This document shows, piece after piece, positions 35,940 to 45,287 of a stretch of DNA of 64,000 nucleotides (the first letter of the stretch is position 1; every line of letters begins with the position of its first letter). The position numbers and the translations under genes were made by a program. Source of the DNA: JAGLTN01 sp023135255 (lineage in GTDB: Bacteria; Planctomycetota; Phycisphaerae; Sedimentisphaerales; Anaerobacaceae); the NCBI GenBank assembly GCA_030639495.1, contig DAOWCP010000002.1, forward strand, positions 1 to 64,000, read 5' to 3'. A model generated the notes under the pieces. It worked only from the letters and a program-made list of their open reading frames with translations. It searched no databases and was not told the origin of the DNA.

Positions 35940-38375
35940 ATGAAAACACAGAGTAAAATCACAAAACGTTTATTGGTTGCGGTATTTTTTATATTAATCG
36001 GCTTTTGTAAAGTTTCAGATGCCGCCGACTGGCCTAACTGGCGGGGTCCGAATTATGACGGCATATCTGTAGAAAAGGATTGGGATCCTTTAAAGATCAA
36101 AGACGGTATGAAACCTTTGTGGAAGGCTTCGATTGGGATTGGTTTTTCAACAATTTCGGTAAGTGATGGTCGGGCTTATACAATGGGCAACACCGGCGTC
36201 AAGGGTGAGGATAAAAGCAAACACAATGACATTACTTTCTGCTTTGACGCTGAGACCGGCAAAGAGATGTGGAGGCACACTTATCCTCAGCAGCTGGATC
36301 CAAAGTATTACGAGGGAGGCTCATTAGCTACTCCCACAGTTAGCGGCGGCAAAGTTTATACTATTAGTAAGGATGGAAAGACCTTTTGCCTTGATGCGAA
36401 AACCGGCAAGGTGATATGGCAAAAGAATCTGTTGGATGAATTGGGAATCAAGCGTACCACATGGGGGCATTCTGGTTCGCCGGTAGTTATCGACAATATG
36501 GTTATTTATAGCGCGGGCAGGATGGGGGTTGCTCTTAGTAAAGACAACGGTAGTTTGATCTGGGAAGGCAGCAAGGAGCGAGGCGGATACGCAACGGCGG
36601 TGCCTTTCATGATGGGTAATCAAAAATGTATCGCACTGTTTGGATTCGAAGATATTATTGGATTAGTTGCGGCAACGGGAAAGGAGTTGTGGAGATTTCC
36701 CTGGAAGACAAAACATGATGTCAATGCCGCCGACCCGATTATTGTCGGCAGTAAGATATTTATATCCTCTGGATACGGTACCGGATGCGCGCTGTTGAAA
36801 ATCGAAAATGAAAATGTCACCGAATTATGGCGCAATAAAAACATGCGTAGTAAAATGAATGGTTCTGTTTTTTGGAAAGGCCATATTTACGGCGTTGATG
36901 AAGGGGGCGATTTGAGATGTCTGGATATTAAAACAGGTGAGATTGCATGGAGTGAGAAGGGATTTGGTCAGGGTAGTATTACGATTGCCGACGATAAACT
37001 CATCGTTCTGGGTGAAAAGGGTAATTTAGTTATCGCTGAACCCACACCTGACGGCTATAAGGTTATTTCCCAAGCGAAAATACTTTCGCCCAGATGTTGG
37101 AGCGTTCCGGTTCTGGCAAATGGTAGGCTTTATGCCCGTAATGCTGCAGGTGATATGGTTTGTTTAGACGTCAGCAAAAAGGCGGCTAAGGCAATTTCGA
37201 CAGGGAAAAACTGGGCTCAGTGGCGTGGGCCAAACCGTGACGGTAAATCAACTGAGACAGGACTTTTGAAGGAATGGCCTGAGGGTGGACCAGAACTTTT
37301 GTGGTCAGTAGAGGGGTTGGGCGAAGGGTTCTCAACGGTTTCTATTGCAGATGGTGTTGTTTATACAACGGGAATAATAGATAAGCAGGGAGTACTTTTC
37401 GCCTTAGACCTCCAGGGTAAATTAAAGTGGAAGAAAATATATGGTCCTGAATGGACAGGGTCGCATTCGGGTACGCGTAGTACGCCAACGGTTGATGGTG
37501 ACAGGATATATGTTTTCAGCGGCCAGGCCGCTTTGTACTGTCTTGATGCAAAAACAGGAGTCGCCAAATGGTCCGTAGATACTCTGGATAAGTTTGGCGG
37601 AAAGCTCTTGCGATGGGGTGTGGCGGAATCGGTGTTAATTGACGGCAATAAAGTGATCTGTTCACCCGGCGGAGAAGATGCCAGTGTAGTTGCTCTGAAT
37701 AAAATAACAGGGGAAACAATCTGGACAACTAAAGGCTTAAGCGAAAAAAGTGGTTTTTGTTCGCCGATCCTTGTTGAGCGTGGCGGGAAAAGGCTTATCG
37801 TAACAATGCTGGCTAAATCTGTGGTTGGTATTGATATCGAGACAGGAAAACTCGTTTGGAGCACACCTGCGAAAACTTCTGTGCGAAGAGGTAGAGGCAG
37901 TAATCCCATTACTCCTTTATATCTTGATGGTGAAATCTACACCACCAGCGGATACGGCAAAGGCGGCGCAATGTTTGAACTTTCAGCCGACGGCTCAGGT
38001 GTTACCACTAAATGGAGTGATAAAATTCTTGATGTCCATCATGGCGGTGTTGTGGTTGTCGATGAGTACATTTACGGGTCAAGACACAATGGCAACTGGG
38101 TGTGTCTGGATTGGAACAGCGGCGAGGTGAAATATGAAAACGACAAAAAGGGTAAGGGCTCAATAACTACAGCCGAAGGTATGTTGTATTGCTATGATGA
38201 AAAAAAAGGCACGGTCAAGCTGGTGAAGGCGACTCCTGAAAAATTTGATATTGTCAGCTCTTTTAAGGTTCCAATGGGAACAGATGAATATTGGGCACAT
38301 CCGGTGATTTGTGACGGAAAATTGTATATCCGCCATGGTGAAGCTTTGATGGCTTATGATATAAAAGCAAAATAA
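35940..38375 (+). CDS. Secreted double PQQ-like beta-propeller protein
   Basis: I take ATG 35940, with TAAGGA about ten bases upstream. A signal peptide (~1-27) is followed by two propellers in tandem. Each opens with the same motif: WPNWRGPNYDGISVEKD (~30) and WAQWRGPNRDGKSTETG (~422). The halves are clearly duplicated and unlike a single eight-bladed PQQ dehydrogenase. No heme c site is present. The family includes proteins that bind partner proteins; a periplasmic redox or substrate-handling role is inferred from the neighbours. Confidence 0.82.
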   Translation: MKTQSKITKRLLVAVFFILIGFCKVSDAADWPNWRGPNYDGISVEKDWDPLKIKDGMKPLWKASIGIGFSTISVSDGRAYTMGNTGVKGEDKSKHNDITFCFDAETGKEMWRHTYPQQLDPKYYEGGSLATPTVSGGKVYTISKDGKTFCLDAKTGKVIWQKNLLDELGIKRTTWGHSGSPVVIDNMVIYSAGRMGVALSKDNGSLIWEGSKERGGYATAVPFMMGNQKCIALFGFEDIIGLVAATGKELWRFPWKTKHDVNAADPIIVGSKIFISSGYGTGCALLKIENENVTELWRNKNMRSKMNGSVFWKGHIYGVDEGGDLRCLDIKTGEIAWSEKGFGQGSITIADDKLIVLGEKGNLVIAEPTPDGYKVISQAKILSPRCWSVPVLANGRLYARNAAGDMVCLDVSKKAAKAISTGKNWAQWRGPNRDGKSTETGLLKEWPEGGPELLWSVEGLGEGFSTVSIADGVVYTTGIIDKQGVLFALDLQGKLKWKKIYGPEWTGSHSGTRSTPTVDGDRIYVFSGQAALYCLDAKTGVAKWSVDTLDKFGGKLLRWGVAESVLIDGNKVICSPGGEDASVVALNKITGETIWTTKGLSEKSGFCSPILVERGGKRLIVTMLAKSVVGIDIETGKLVWSTPAKTSVRRGRGSNPITPLYLDGEIYTTSGYGKGGAMFELSADGSGVTTKWSDKILDVHHGGVVVVDEYIYGSRHNGNWVCLDWNSGEVKYENDKKGKGSITTAEGMLYCYDEKKGTVKLVKATPEKFDIVSSFKVPMGTDEYWAHPVICDGKLYIRHGEALMAYDIKAK

Positions 38376-38391
38376 ATTGAAAAGGCTGAAA

Positions 38392-39204
38392 ATGCTTCTT
38401 TTTTGTAATTGCGGTTATTCAGACATAATTGACTCCGAGCTGAAAGATCATATACTAAATAAGCTGGTAACCACAAAGCTTGATTTCGAAGTGGTACAGG
38501 ATTTATGTGGACTATCGGCGAAAAAAGACACTAAGCTTAAATCCTGGAGACAGGCTGAGTCACTAACAATTGTCGCTTGTTACCGGCGGACGTTAAAATG
38601 GCTCTTTAACTATGCAGACGCTGCGCTGGATCCTGAAAAAACCCAATTTCTCAACATGAGGACAAGTTCTGCTGAGGAAATTCTCTCATCCTTATTTAAC
38701 GAAGAAACTCCTTTCGGGGATAAGCAGGAAATTCAACTTGAAGAAAAAGGAGACTGGATACCATGGTTTCCGGTAATTGACTACGACCGATGTGAAAATT
38801 GCAAACAGTGCCTCAACTTTTGTCTTTTTGGTGTTTACGAACTTTCTCAAGACGAGCAGGTTCAGGTAACCAATCCTACCGGCTGTAAGACAAACTGTCC
38901 AGCTTGCGCAAGACTTTGCCCTTGTAATGCTATTATATTTCCAAAATACGATGACAGTCCGATCAATGGCGATGAGGTTGGTGACAGCAAAAAAACAGAT
39001 ATGAATCCTGATGAAATTTACGAAATACTTAAACGGCGAAGCAAAACTAAAAAACGATTTGAAAAAGACAGAGCGGACCAGCAGGAAATAGATTTAACAA
39101 AACTAAAAGATCAACTGGGAATTCCTTCGGAGGTTTTAGAATCTCTAAGGCCGGCAGAAGTGACTAAGTTGCAAAAAAAGTCGGAGAAGAAGAACCGTGA
39201 GTAA
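38392..39204 (+). CDS. Cytosolic ferredoxin with HdrA-like N-terminal domain
   Basis: ATG 38392 fits better than TTG 38377, since AAAGG lies six bases before it. The N-terminal half (LLFCNCGYSDII, VVQDLCGLSAKKDTKL, IVACYRRTLKWLFNYA) looks like the domain seen in HdrA and related electron-bifurcating proteins that handle Cys-bound clusters. CENCKQCLNFC and CPACARLCPCNAIIF then supply two [4Fe-4S] clusters. The C-terminal ~80 residues are charged helix. It would shuttle low-potential electrons, perhaps to the radical-SAM enzyme encoded next, with which it overlaps by 8 bases. Confidence 0.68.
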   Translation: MLLFCNCGYSDIIDSELKDHILNKLVTTKLDFEVVQDLCGLSAKKDTKLKSWRQAESLTIVACYRRTLKWLFNYADAALDPEKTQFLNMRTSSAEEILSSLFNEETPFGDKQEIQLEEKGDWIPWFPVIDYDRCENCKQCLNFCLFGVYELSQDEQVQVTNPTGCKTNCPACARLCPCNAIIFPKYDDSPINGDEVGDSKKTDMNPDEIYEILKRRSKTKKRFEKDRADQQEIDLTKLKDQLGIPSEVLESLRPAEVTKLQKKSEKKNRE

Positions 39205-40717
39205 ACAACGACTGAGGCCATTAGTAGTTCTTGTCGCCGACAGGACGCTTAGTGCTGACTATAAAATATTGTTTGAAGGCATCTTTGCCACTATGCAGAC
39301 TACGCATGTCCCCGAAGTCGCGATGAGATACTTTGTTTCGCCGCGAGTTGCTGTAGATAGTGACGGGCGGGCAAGGACAGCACCTCTGGGATTGCGCCGA
39401 GTTGAATCTGCGCTTCTTGAATATACTGACTTGAAGGCTGAAGATATTGTTTGTACGACTCCTGAAGCTTTGCCGGGAGTGTTGGGGCCTTGGGTAAAAA
39501 TAGTTGGTTTCAGTTCCAGCGATCCTTTGGGAAAGGGGATGAGCAATACTACGACGGATAATTTCTGGCCTGGTGAGCTTTATACGAGGTACTGGACGCG
39601 GAATACGCTTGAGAAGATTCTTGATGCCAAGAGAAAGCATCACTTTAAAGTAGTTGCAGGTGGTGCGGGTGCATGGCAGCTTGCTCGTTATGATGATAAG
39701 GTTGCGAATGAGTGTATTGATGTGATTTTTGAGGGTTATTTTGAGGAACTTGGCCCTGGGCTTTTTACGGACATCTTAAACGATAAAACCGTGGAGACAC
39801 ATATCTGTGAAAAAGGCTCATCGGTTGAAAAAGTCAGGCCTATAAAACGTGCTTCGATGCTTGGTATTATAGAGCTTTCCAGGGGTTGCGGGAGAGGGTG
39901 TAAGTTCTGTACGATGGCTAGTAAGAAAATGGAGCATCTACCGGCGAGTACGATTTTGGCTGATTTGGAGACGAATGTTTCTAATGGTGTCACTTCGGTT
40001 GTTAGCGGCAGTGAGGATTTTTTCAGGTATGGCGCGAAAGGGTTAAAGCCTGAGTTTGATAAGCTGCAAAAACTCCTTGAGCAGATGCGGGAAATTGAAA
40101 ATCTTTCTTTTATGCAGATAGATCATGCCAATATTACAAGCGTGATGCAGATGACAGATGAGCAATTGATCGAAACCAGAAGGCTTCTTTCGTGGAACAA
40201 GAAAACTGATTTCCTGTGGGTTAATATGGGCGTTGAAAGTGCTAATGGGCATTTGGTTTTTGCTAACTGTCCGGGTAAGATATCGCCATTTGAAGCGGGT
40301 GATTGGGAAGATCTGGTACGTCAGACGGCTGAGCGTATGAAGAGGACGGGGTTCTTTTCTGTGTTTAGTTTGATTTTGGGCCTGCCTGGTGAGACTGCTG
40401 ATGATGTCCAGCGAACTCTTAAGCTTGCTAAGTATCTTGGGACGCAAAATGCGGTGATCTTCCCGGTTTTTTATGAGCCTTTGAGTGAAGACCAGAAGCC
40501 TTTTAAGATTGATGATATGCGGCTCGATCATCTTGAGTTGTATAGCACGTGTTATGAGATTAATTTCAAAATGGTTCCACGGCTGTATTGGGACAATCAG
40601 CGAGCGGGTGGTGTGCCTTGGATTAAACGAGCAGCTATACGCGTCCTGGGCAAAACGGAAGTTGCAGCATGGAGAAAAAGTTTCAGGAAAATTAGAAAGC
40701 AACTTCAAAGCAGCTAA
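39197..40717 (+). CDS. Radical-SAM enzyme with degenerate B12-binding-like N-terminal domain
   Basis: The radical-SAM core (~215-430) holds the cluster motif C-GRG-C-KF-C (CxxxCxxC, ~residues 232-239) and LWVNMGVESANG as a later strand. The ~200 N-terminal residues have the Rossmann-like layout of a B12-binding domain (VKIVGFSSSDPL, FKVVAGGAGA) but no D-x-H-x-x-G motif, so cobalamin binding is doubtful. Such enzymes methylate, oxidise or rearrange carbon skeletons, for example in hopanoid and bacteriochlorophyll synthesis. Here the neighbours make and cyclise polyprenyl chains, so a lipid substrate is the natural guess. GTG 39197 is the start. Confidence 0.78.
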   Translation: MSKQRLRPLVVLVADRTLSADYKILFEGIFATMQTTHVPEVAMRYFVSPRVAVDSDGRARTAPLGLRRVESALLEYTDLKAEDIVCTTPEALPGVLGPWVKIVGFSSSDPLGKGMSNTTTDNFWPGELYTRYWTRNTLEKILDAKRKHHFKVVAGGAGAWQLARYDDKVANECIDVIFEGYFEELGPGLFTDILNDKTVETHICEKGSSVEKVRPIKRASMLGIIELSRGCGRGCKFCTMASKKMEHLPASTILADLETNVSNGVTSVVSGSEDFFRYGAKGLKPEFDKLQKLLEQMREIENLSFMQIDHANITSVMQMTDEQLIETRRLLSWNKKTDFLWVNMGVESANGHLVFANCPGKISPFEAGDWEDLVRQTAERMKRTGFFSVFSLILGLPGETADDVQRTLKLAKYLGTQNAVIFPVFYEPLSEDQKPFKIDDMRLDHLELYSTCYEINFKMVPRLYWDNQRAGGVPWIKRAAIRVLGKTEVAAWRKSFRKIRKQLQSS

Positions 40718-40736
40718 GCTGTTGGAAAAATTAAAA

Positions 40737-42410
40737 ATGTCTAACGATAGTAAAAATAAAACTGAATTAAAGCCAGGGCAGGAAAAAGTGCCGCAATCAA
40801 AAGATATGCGGGATAAGCTTGTCGGCTTTGCCGGGGAATATGTTCGCGAACATAAACTTATTGCTCCTTTGCCGTTAGGGCAATTGCAAAAGCATTGTTT
40901 GGCGATAATTAAAGAGCGGGGCGTAAGTGAGTCTTATATTGATTTTCTTGCGGTTGTTGTGAATAATCAGTTGTGGCGTGAAGCTGTAGCAGCCACTCCT
41001 TACGAGAAACGGCTGCTTTTACTACCAAAATGTTTGCGTGACAATGAAAATTGCCCGGCAGAGTTTGATCAGTTGGGTCTGGCTTGTGAAAATTGTGGTC
41101 GCTGCGTGATTGGCGATATAAAATCACAGGCTGAAGAGCTCGGGCTTATGGTTCTGGTTGCTGAGGGTTCACCTATCGTAATGTCACTTATACAGACGGG
41201 CAAGATCGAAGCGGTTATCGGGGTTAGCTGTCTTAGTGTGCTTGAAAAGACGTTCCCTTATATTGAAGCTGGGGCTGTGCCGTCTCTGGCAATCCCACTA
41301 TTATACGATGGTTGTGTCAATACCAACGTAGATGTCGATTGGGTGCTCGATGCTATTTATGAAAAAAGCAATGACGGTAAAAGTCGGCTTGACTTGCGGG
41401 ATTTACGTGACAAAGTAAACAGTTTGTTTGAAGAGGATTCTTTGAAAGCATTTTTGGCAATAGGTGACAGTCAAACTGAAGCCTTGGCGTTGCGGTTTCT
41501 TTTAGGTGATGGTAAAAGATGGCGTCCCTTGCTGGTTGCGTATGCACACAAGGCGATCGCATTTGAAACTGATAACGACCTTTGCAAAGACCTTTGTAAA
41601 ACTGCAATTGCTGTAGAATGTTTCCATAAGGCCTCTTTGATACATGATGACATAGAAGACGGAGACCTTTTGAGATATGGCAAAAGGACGATGCATGCTG
41701 AATTTGGGATTCCAATTGCGCTGAATGTTGGTGATTTTTTGCTTGGAGAAGGTTACCGTCTTCTGGCGGAACTTGAACTGTCACAAGACATAAAAGTAGA
41801 AATGTTAAATGTCTCAGCCCAAGGACACAGGGAGCTTTGCCTTGGACAGGGCAAGGAGCTTGAATGGGTTAGAAGCCCAAAGCCTTTGTCAATTGCCAAG
41901 GTGATCGACATCTTCCAGAAAAAAACTTCTCCTGCGTTTGAAGTAGCCTTAAAACTGGGCATGTTATCAACGGGCAAAAAAACGGGGTTAGATGCACTTA
42001 TAAAAAAATACTCAAATGCCCTTGGGATTGCTTACCAGATTAAAGACGACATAAACGATTTTGATTCGAACACAGATTTTGATGATATTACCAGGAGTCG
42101 ACCTTGTGTATTGCTGGCGATTGCCTGGGAAAAAGCTCAAACCCAGGATAGGCAACTACTTGAGTCGCTTTGGCAAAACCAGCAGCAATCTGACGCTTTG
42201 AGAGAATCGGTTGCAGAAATGGTTGCCAGGCTGAGAATTAAAACAATTGCGATGAAACTGATGGAGACTTATAAAGACAAGGCAATCTCTTCTCTTGAGT
42301 CTATGGAAGATATCTCCTTTAAAGGTTTGCTGAGGAGAATCGTTAGTAAAATATTCAATGAAATCGATATTATGGGTTGCTGCGATGACTATAAGACTGG
42401 AAATGATTGA
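40737..42410 (+). CDS. DUF116 - polyprenyl diphosphate synthase fusion
   Basis: I use ATG 40737; frames further upstream would run through the radical-SAM gene. The N-terminal ~220 residues are a DUF116 domain with the Cys pattern LPKCLRDNENC, CENCGRC, which may hold an iron-sulfur cluster. The C-terminal ~310 residues are an isoprenyl diphosphate synthase: FARM-like LIHDDIEDGD (DDIED) and second aspartate motif QIKDDINDFD (DDIND) are both complete, so it should add isopentenyl units to an allylic diphosphate. I know of no described protein joining these two domains. A frameshift is not needed; the frame runs through. Confidence 0.85.
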   Translation: MSNDSKNKTELKPGQEKVPQSKDMRDKLVGFAGEYVREHKLIAPLPLGQLQKHCLAIIKERGVSESYIDFLAVVVNNQLWREAVAATPYEKRLLLLPKCLRDNENCPAEFDQLGLACENCGRCVIGDIKSQAEELGLMVLVAEGSPIVMSLIQTGKIEAVIGVSCLSVLEKTFPYIEAGAVPSLAIPLLYDGCVNTNVDVDWVLDAIYEKSNDGKSRLDLRDLRDKVNSLFEEDSLKAFLAIGDSQTEALALRFLLGDGKRWRPLLVAYAHKAIAFETDNDLCKDLCKTAIAVECFHKASLIHDDIEDGDLLRYGKRTMHAEFGIPIALNVGDFLLGEGYRLLAELELSQDIKVEMLNVSAQGHRELCLGQGKELEWVRSPKPLSIAKVIDIFQKKTSPAFEVALKLGMLSTGKKTGLDALIKKYSNALGIAYQIKDDINDFDSNTDFDDITRSRPCVLLAIAWEKAQTQDRQLLESLWQNQQQSDALRESVAEMVARLRIKTIAMKLMETYKDKAISSLESMEDISFKGLLRRIVSKIFNEIDIMGCCDDYKTGND

Positions 42411-43269
42411 GGCTGTTAGTCGTTCGAAGGCGGTGATGGGTGATTCGGTTTCTTCGGTCGTTAACTTTCTAACAGCAAGCATTAATCCTGATGGCGGTTT
42501 TAAAGGACGCGACAAGCAAAGCGATTTATACTATACCGTTTTCGGGCTTGAAGCTTTGCTCGCCTTAGGTGGAACTTTTCCGCGAAATAAAATCTTTAAT
42601 TTTGTTCAAGGATTTATTGATAAGGACACGGTAGATTTGGTTCATTTAGCAGCAGCTATACGTTGTTGTGTGAATCTTTCGGAAGGTGATATTGAAAAAA
42701 GCCTTCGCGAAAAGTTCATAAAAGACCTTGAGCGGTTTCGCAGTAAAGATGGTGGATTTGCTAATGAAATGGGCGTTGAACATGGTACAGCTTATGGTTG
42801 CTTTTTTGCATTGATTGCTTACCAGGACTTACAGACAGATATGCCGGCTCATACCAAGGTAGCGCAATGCATTGGGGCCTTAGCGATTCCTGATGGTGGG
42901 TTTACTAACAATGCCAAAATCAAAACTGCCTCGACTAACGCAACTGCAGCGGCTATGATAGTCCTAAACCATCTGCATCAATCATCGGATAAAAAAAACG
43001 CAGACTGGCTATTTAATCAATGTACTTCAGATGGTGGCTTTGTCGCAATGCCGATGGCTCCGATACCTGATTTGCTTTCAACTGCTACTGCTCTGCATGG
43101 GTTGGCCGTTACAGGGTTTGAAATTGATACCATCAAGGAGAGGTGTTTGGATTTTGTTGACAGCCTCTGGTGCGGCAAAGGTGGTTTTTACGGCAATTGG
43201 ACGGATGATATTGTTGATTGTGAATACACCTATTATGGCTTACTGGCTTTGGGGCATCTTGGGAAATGA
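42385..43269 (+). CDS. Prenyltransferase/terpene-cyclase alpha-alpha-barrel protein
   Basis: About 290 residues of six-hairpin (alpha/alpha)6 repeats with the pattern G-G-F: NPDGGFKG, SKDGGFANEM, IPDGGFTNN, TSDGGFVAM and GKGGFYGNW. It resembles protein-prenyltransferase beta subunits and one half of squalene cyclase. The usual zinc His near the end (H-T-x-x-G) is replaced in DCEYTYYGL, so prenyl transfer to protein is unlikely. It could be a cyclase partner. The start is ambiguous (ATG 42385 or 42403); it overlaps the fusion gene before it by ~26 bases and the next gene by 4 (ATGA). Confidence 0.68.
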   Translation: MTIRLEMIEAVSRSKAVMGDSVSSVVNFLTASINPDGGFKGRDKQSDLYYTVFGLEALLALGGTFPRNKIFNFVQGFIDKDTVDLVHLAAAIRCCVNLSEGDIEKSLREKFIKDLERFRSKDGGFANEMGVEHGTAYGCFFALIAYQDLQTDMPAHTKVAQCIGALAIPDGGFTNNAKIKTASTNATAAAMIVLNHLHQSSDKKNADWLFNQCTSDGGFVAMPMAPIPDLLSTATALHGLAVTGFEIDTIKERCLDFVDSLWCGKGGFYGNWTDDIVDCEYTYYGLLALGHLGK

Positions 43270-45149
43270 TTATAGATATTAACGAAGAGACTCTTGGTAA
43301 AAGTATCCAGGGACTGGAAAAACGTTTGCTTGAATCCAGAACGCCACATGGGTTTTGGCAGGGACGTTTGTCAAGCAGCGCTCTTTCTACTGCTACTGCG
43401 GTTTTCGCTTTGACAATGGTTGATGAAAAAAAATACCAAACGCAAATTCAGCGAGGACTAAAATGGCTTCGTGATAACTCGAACAGCGATGGGGGCTGGG
43501 GTGACACACCTCTAAGCATTAGCAATATCAGCACAACAATGCTCTGCTGGGCAGCTTTTAAACAGACCGAGATCGCACCTGAATATGAAAAAACAGTAAC
43601 TGATACAGAGAAATGGCTTATAAAAAATGCCGGCAGTCTCGAACCAGAGCAGTTGCTAAAGACTGTCAATGCAAAGTATGGCAAAGACAGAACTTTCTCT
43701 TCGCCTATTCTGATGATGTGCGCTCTGGCGGGTATGTTAAACGGGGCTGAAGATATTTGGAAATTGCTTAAGCCTTTGCCGTTTGAATTGGCAATTGTGC
43801 CGCATAAGTTTTATAAGTTTCTGCGATTGCCGGTAGTAAGTTATGCATTACCTGCATTGATCGCCATTGGTCAGCTTCAATTTCACCGTCGCAAACCTGC
43901 AAATCCGATTACCAGACTTCTAAGATATTTAACACAGGACAAAACTTATAACATACTAAAAAAAATTCAGCCGGAAAATGGCGGCTTCCTCGAAGCTGCA
44001 CCATTAACAAGCTTTGTAGTTATAAGCCTGGCTGCTACAGGAAAAAAAGACAGCATCGTCACAAAAAGGGGAATCGGGTTTCTCCTGGATTTGGTAAGGG
44101 AAGATGGCAGCTGGCCTATTGATACGAATCTTGCCACATGGGTAACAACTTTATCTATCAATGCGCTTGCCGGGAATCCTGATTTTAAGAATATTCTCCC
44201 AACTAAGGAACGCAAAGATTTACAGCAATGGCTGCTCGTTCAACAACATCGAAAAGTACACCCTTACACCAACGCCGCTCCCGGGGGTTGGGCATGGACC
44301 GATGCGCCGGGGGCAGTTCCTGATGCTGATGATACTGCTGGTGTGCTTATTGCACTTTACAATCTTGATTTGGTTGATGACAATGTGACCGAAGCCGTTA
44401 GACTAGCTATCGAATGGCTTTTGGACATACAGAATAAAGACGGCGGAATACCGACTTTTTGTAAAGGATGGAATAAATTACCTTTCGACCGCAGTGCTGC
44501 TGATATCACCGCCCATGTAATAACTGCTATGAAACTATGGTTAGGTTTTTTGCCGGATTCTATGCAAAGATTGGTAAGAGCTGCAATTAAAAAAGCTCTT
44601 GGCTACCTCCAGCAAACACAACAAGGCAATGGTTCGTGGCTTCCCTTATGGTTTGGCAATCAGTTTGAATCTCAGCAGCAAAATCCTGTTTATGGAACAG
44701 CTAAAGTTCTAATATCTTTGTCCCAATTCATCAACACTGACAGCAATATTTCCGAAAGGATGTTTTCTGATTCTGTTAAATGGCTTCTGGAGGCACAAAA
44801 TCATGATGGTGGATGGGGGCCGAGCAAATCAATAATATCATCTATAGAAGAGACATCGCTCGCTGTAGATGCTCTTGTTAGCCTTATAAACCAGTTAGCC
44901 CAGCGCTCAAAAAAGGCGTGCGATTTGTTTCACAATCTTGAGCAAATGCGATCGGCGGTCTTAACAGGAACAGCCTGGCTCATAAAAAGAACTGACAAAA
45001 GTTTTACTGCTGCTCCGATTGGTTTATATTTTGCCCGACTTTGGTATTTTGAAGAGTTATATCCTGTTATTTTTGCATTATCTGCTATGAAAAAAATGAA
45101 ATTAGAAAGCTACTTCAGAAACGTAATATCCCTTAGAAACTCAAAATGA
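43266..45149 (+). CDS. Squalene-hopene-cyclase-like class II terpene cyclase
   Basis: 627 residues with QW-type repeats (NSDGGWGD, NKDGGIPTF, NHDGGWGPS) and the class II protonation motif D-A-D-D-T-A (~353-358, in VPDADDTAGV), the DXDDTA of squalene-hopene cyclase. Thus it should protonate and cyclise a polyprenyl or squalene-like chain. The first half is shorter and unlike typical cyclases, so the substrate may differ from squalene. No squalene synthase genes (hpnCDE or sqs) are in the window; the polyprenyl synthase two genes upstream offers a substrate. The stop is followed by the convergent tRNA. Confidence 0.82.
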   Translation: MIIDINEETLGKSIQGLEKRLLESRTPHGFWQGRLSSSALSTATAVFALTMVDEKKYQTQIQRGLKWLRDNSNSDGGWGDTPLSISNISTTMLCWAAFKQTEIAPEYEKTVTDTEKWLIKNAGSLEPEQLLKTVNAKYGKDRTFSSPILMMCALAGMLNGAEDIWKLLKPLPFELAIVPHKFYKFLRLPVVSYALPALIAIGQLQFHRRKPANPITRLLRYLTQDKTYNILKKIQPENGGFLEAAPLTSFVVISLAATGKKDSIVTKRGIGFLLDLVREDGSWPIDTNLATWVTTLSINALAGNPDFKNILPTKERKDLQQWLLVQQHRKVHPYTNAAPGGWAWTDAPGAVPDADDTAGVLIALYNLDLVDDNVTEAVRLAIEWLLDIQNKDGGIPTFCKGWNKLPFDRSAADITAHVITAMKLWLGFLPDSMQRLVRAAIKKALGYLQQTQQGNGSWLPLWFGNQFESQQQNPVYGTAKVLISLSQFINTDSNISERMFSDSVKWLLEAQNHDGGWGPSKSIISSIEETSLAVDALVSLINQLAQRSKKACDLFHNLEQMRSAVLTGTAWLIKRTDKSFTAAPIGLYFARLWYFEELYPVIFALSAMKKMKLESYFRNVISLRNSK

Positions 45150-45204
45150 GCATGGCAAGAATTTTCAAGGTTGCTCCCTCCCAAATATTCCTGTAAAATC
45201 GAAA

Positions 45205-45287
45205 TGGGCCAGGCTGGATTCGAACCAGCGTAAGCTTACGCTAATGGGTTTACAGCCCATTCCCTTTAGCCACTCGGGCACTGACCC
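45205..45287 (-). tRNA. tRNA-Tyr (GTA)
   Basis: The reverse strand folds as a class II tRNA: acceptor GGGTCAG pairs with CTGGCCC, D arm GCCCGAGTGGC, anticodon stem ATGGG-CTGTAAA-CCCAT with anticodon GTA (complement at 45251-45253), a long variable arm AGCGTAAGCTTACGCT, and T arm GGTTCGAATCC. The CCA end is not encoded. It lies head-on to the end of the cyclase gene; a TTGCAA-like -35 box lies upstream, but the -10 box is weak. Bases 45288-45515 show nothing further. Confidence 0.95.

Noticed and set aside
19434..38375. True PQQ-dependent alcohol dehydrogenases
   Set aside because: The propellers share the repeat type but no heme c motif or clear PQQ-ligand set was found, and their organisation (tandem or single with membrane helices) differs from known dehydrogenases.
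40485..40736. Longer N-terminus for the DUF116-polyprenyl synthase protein
   Set aside because: It would read out of frame through the radical-SAM gene; ATG 40737 lies after that gene's stop and fits a normal spacing.
42385..43269. Protein geranylgeranyltransferase beta subunit
   Set aside because: The zinc-binding His near the C-terminus is missing and no alpha subunit is present; it is kept as an alpha/alpha-barrel protein of unknown role.
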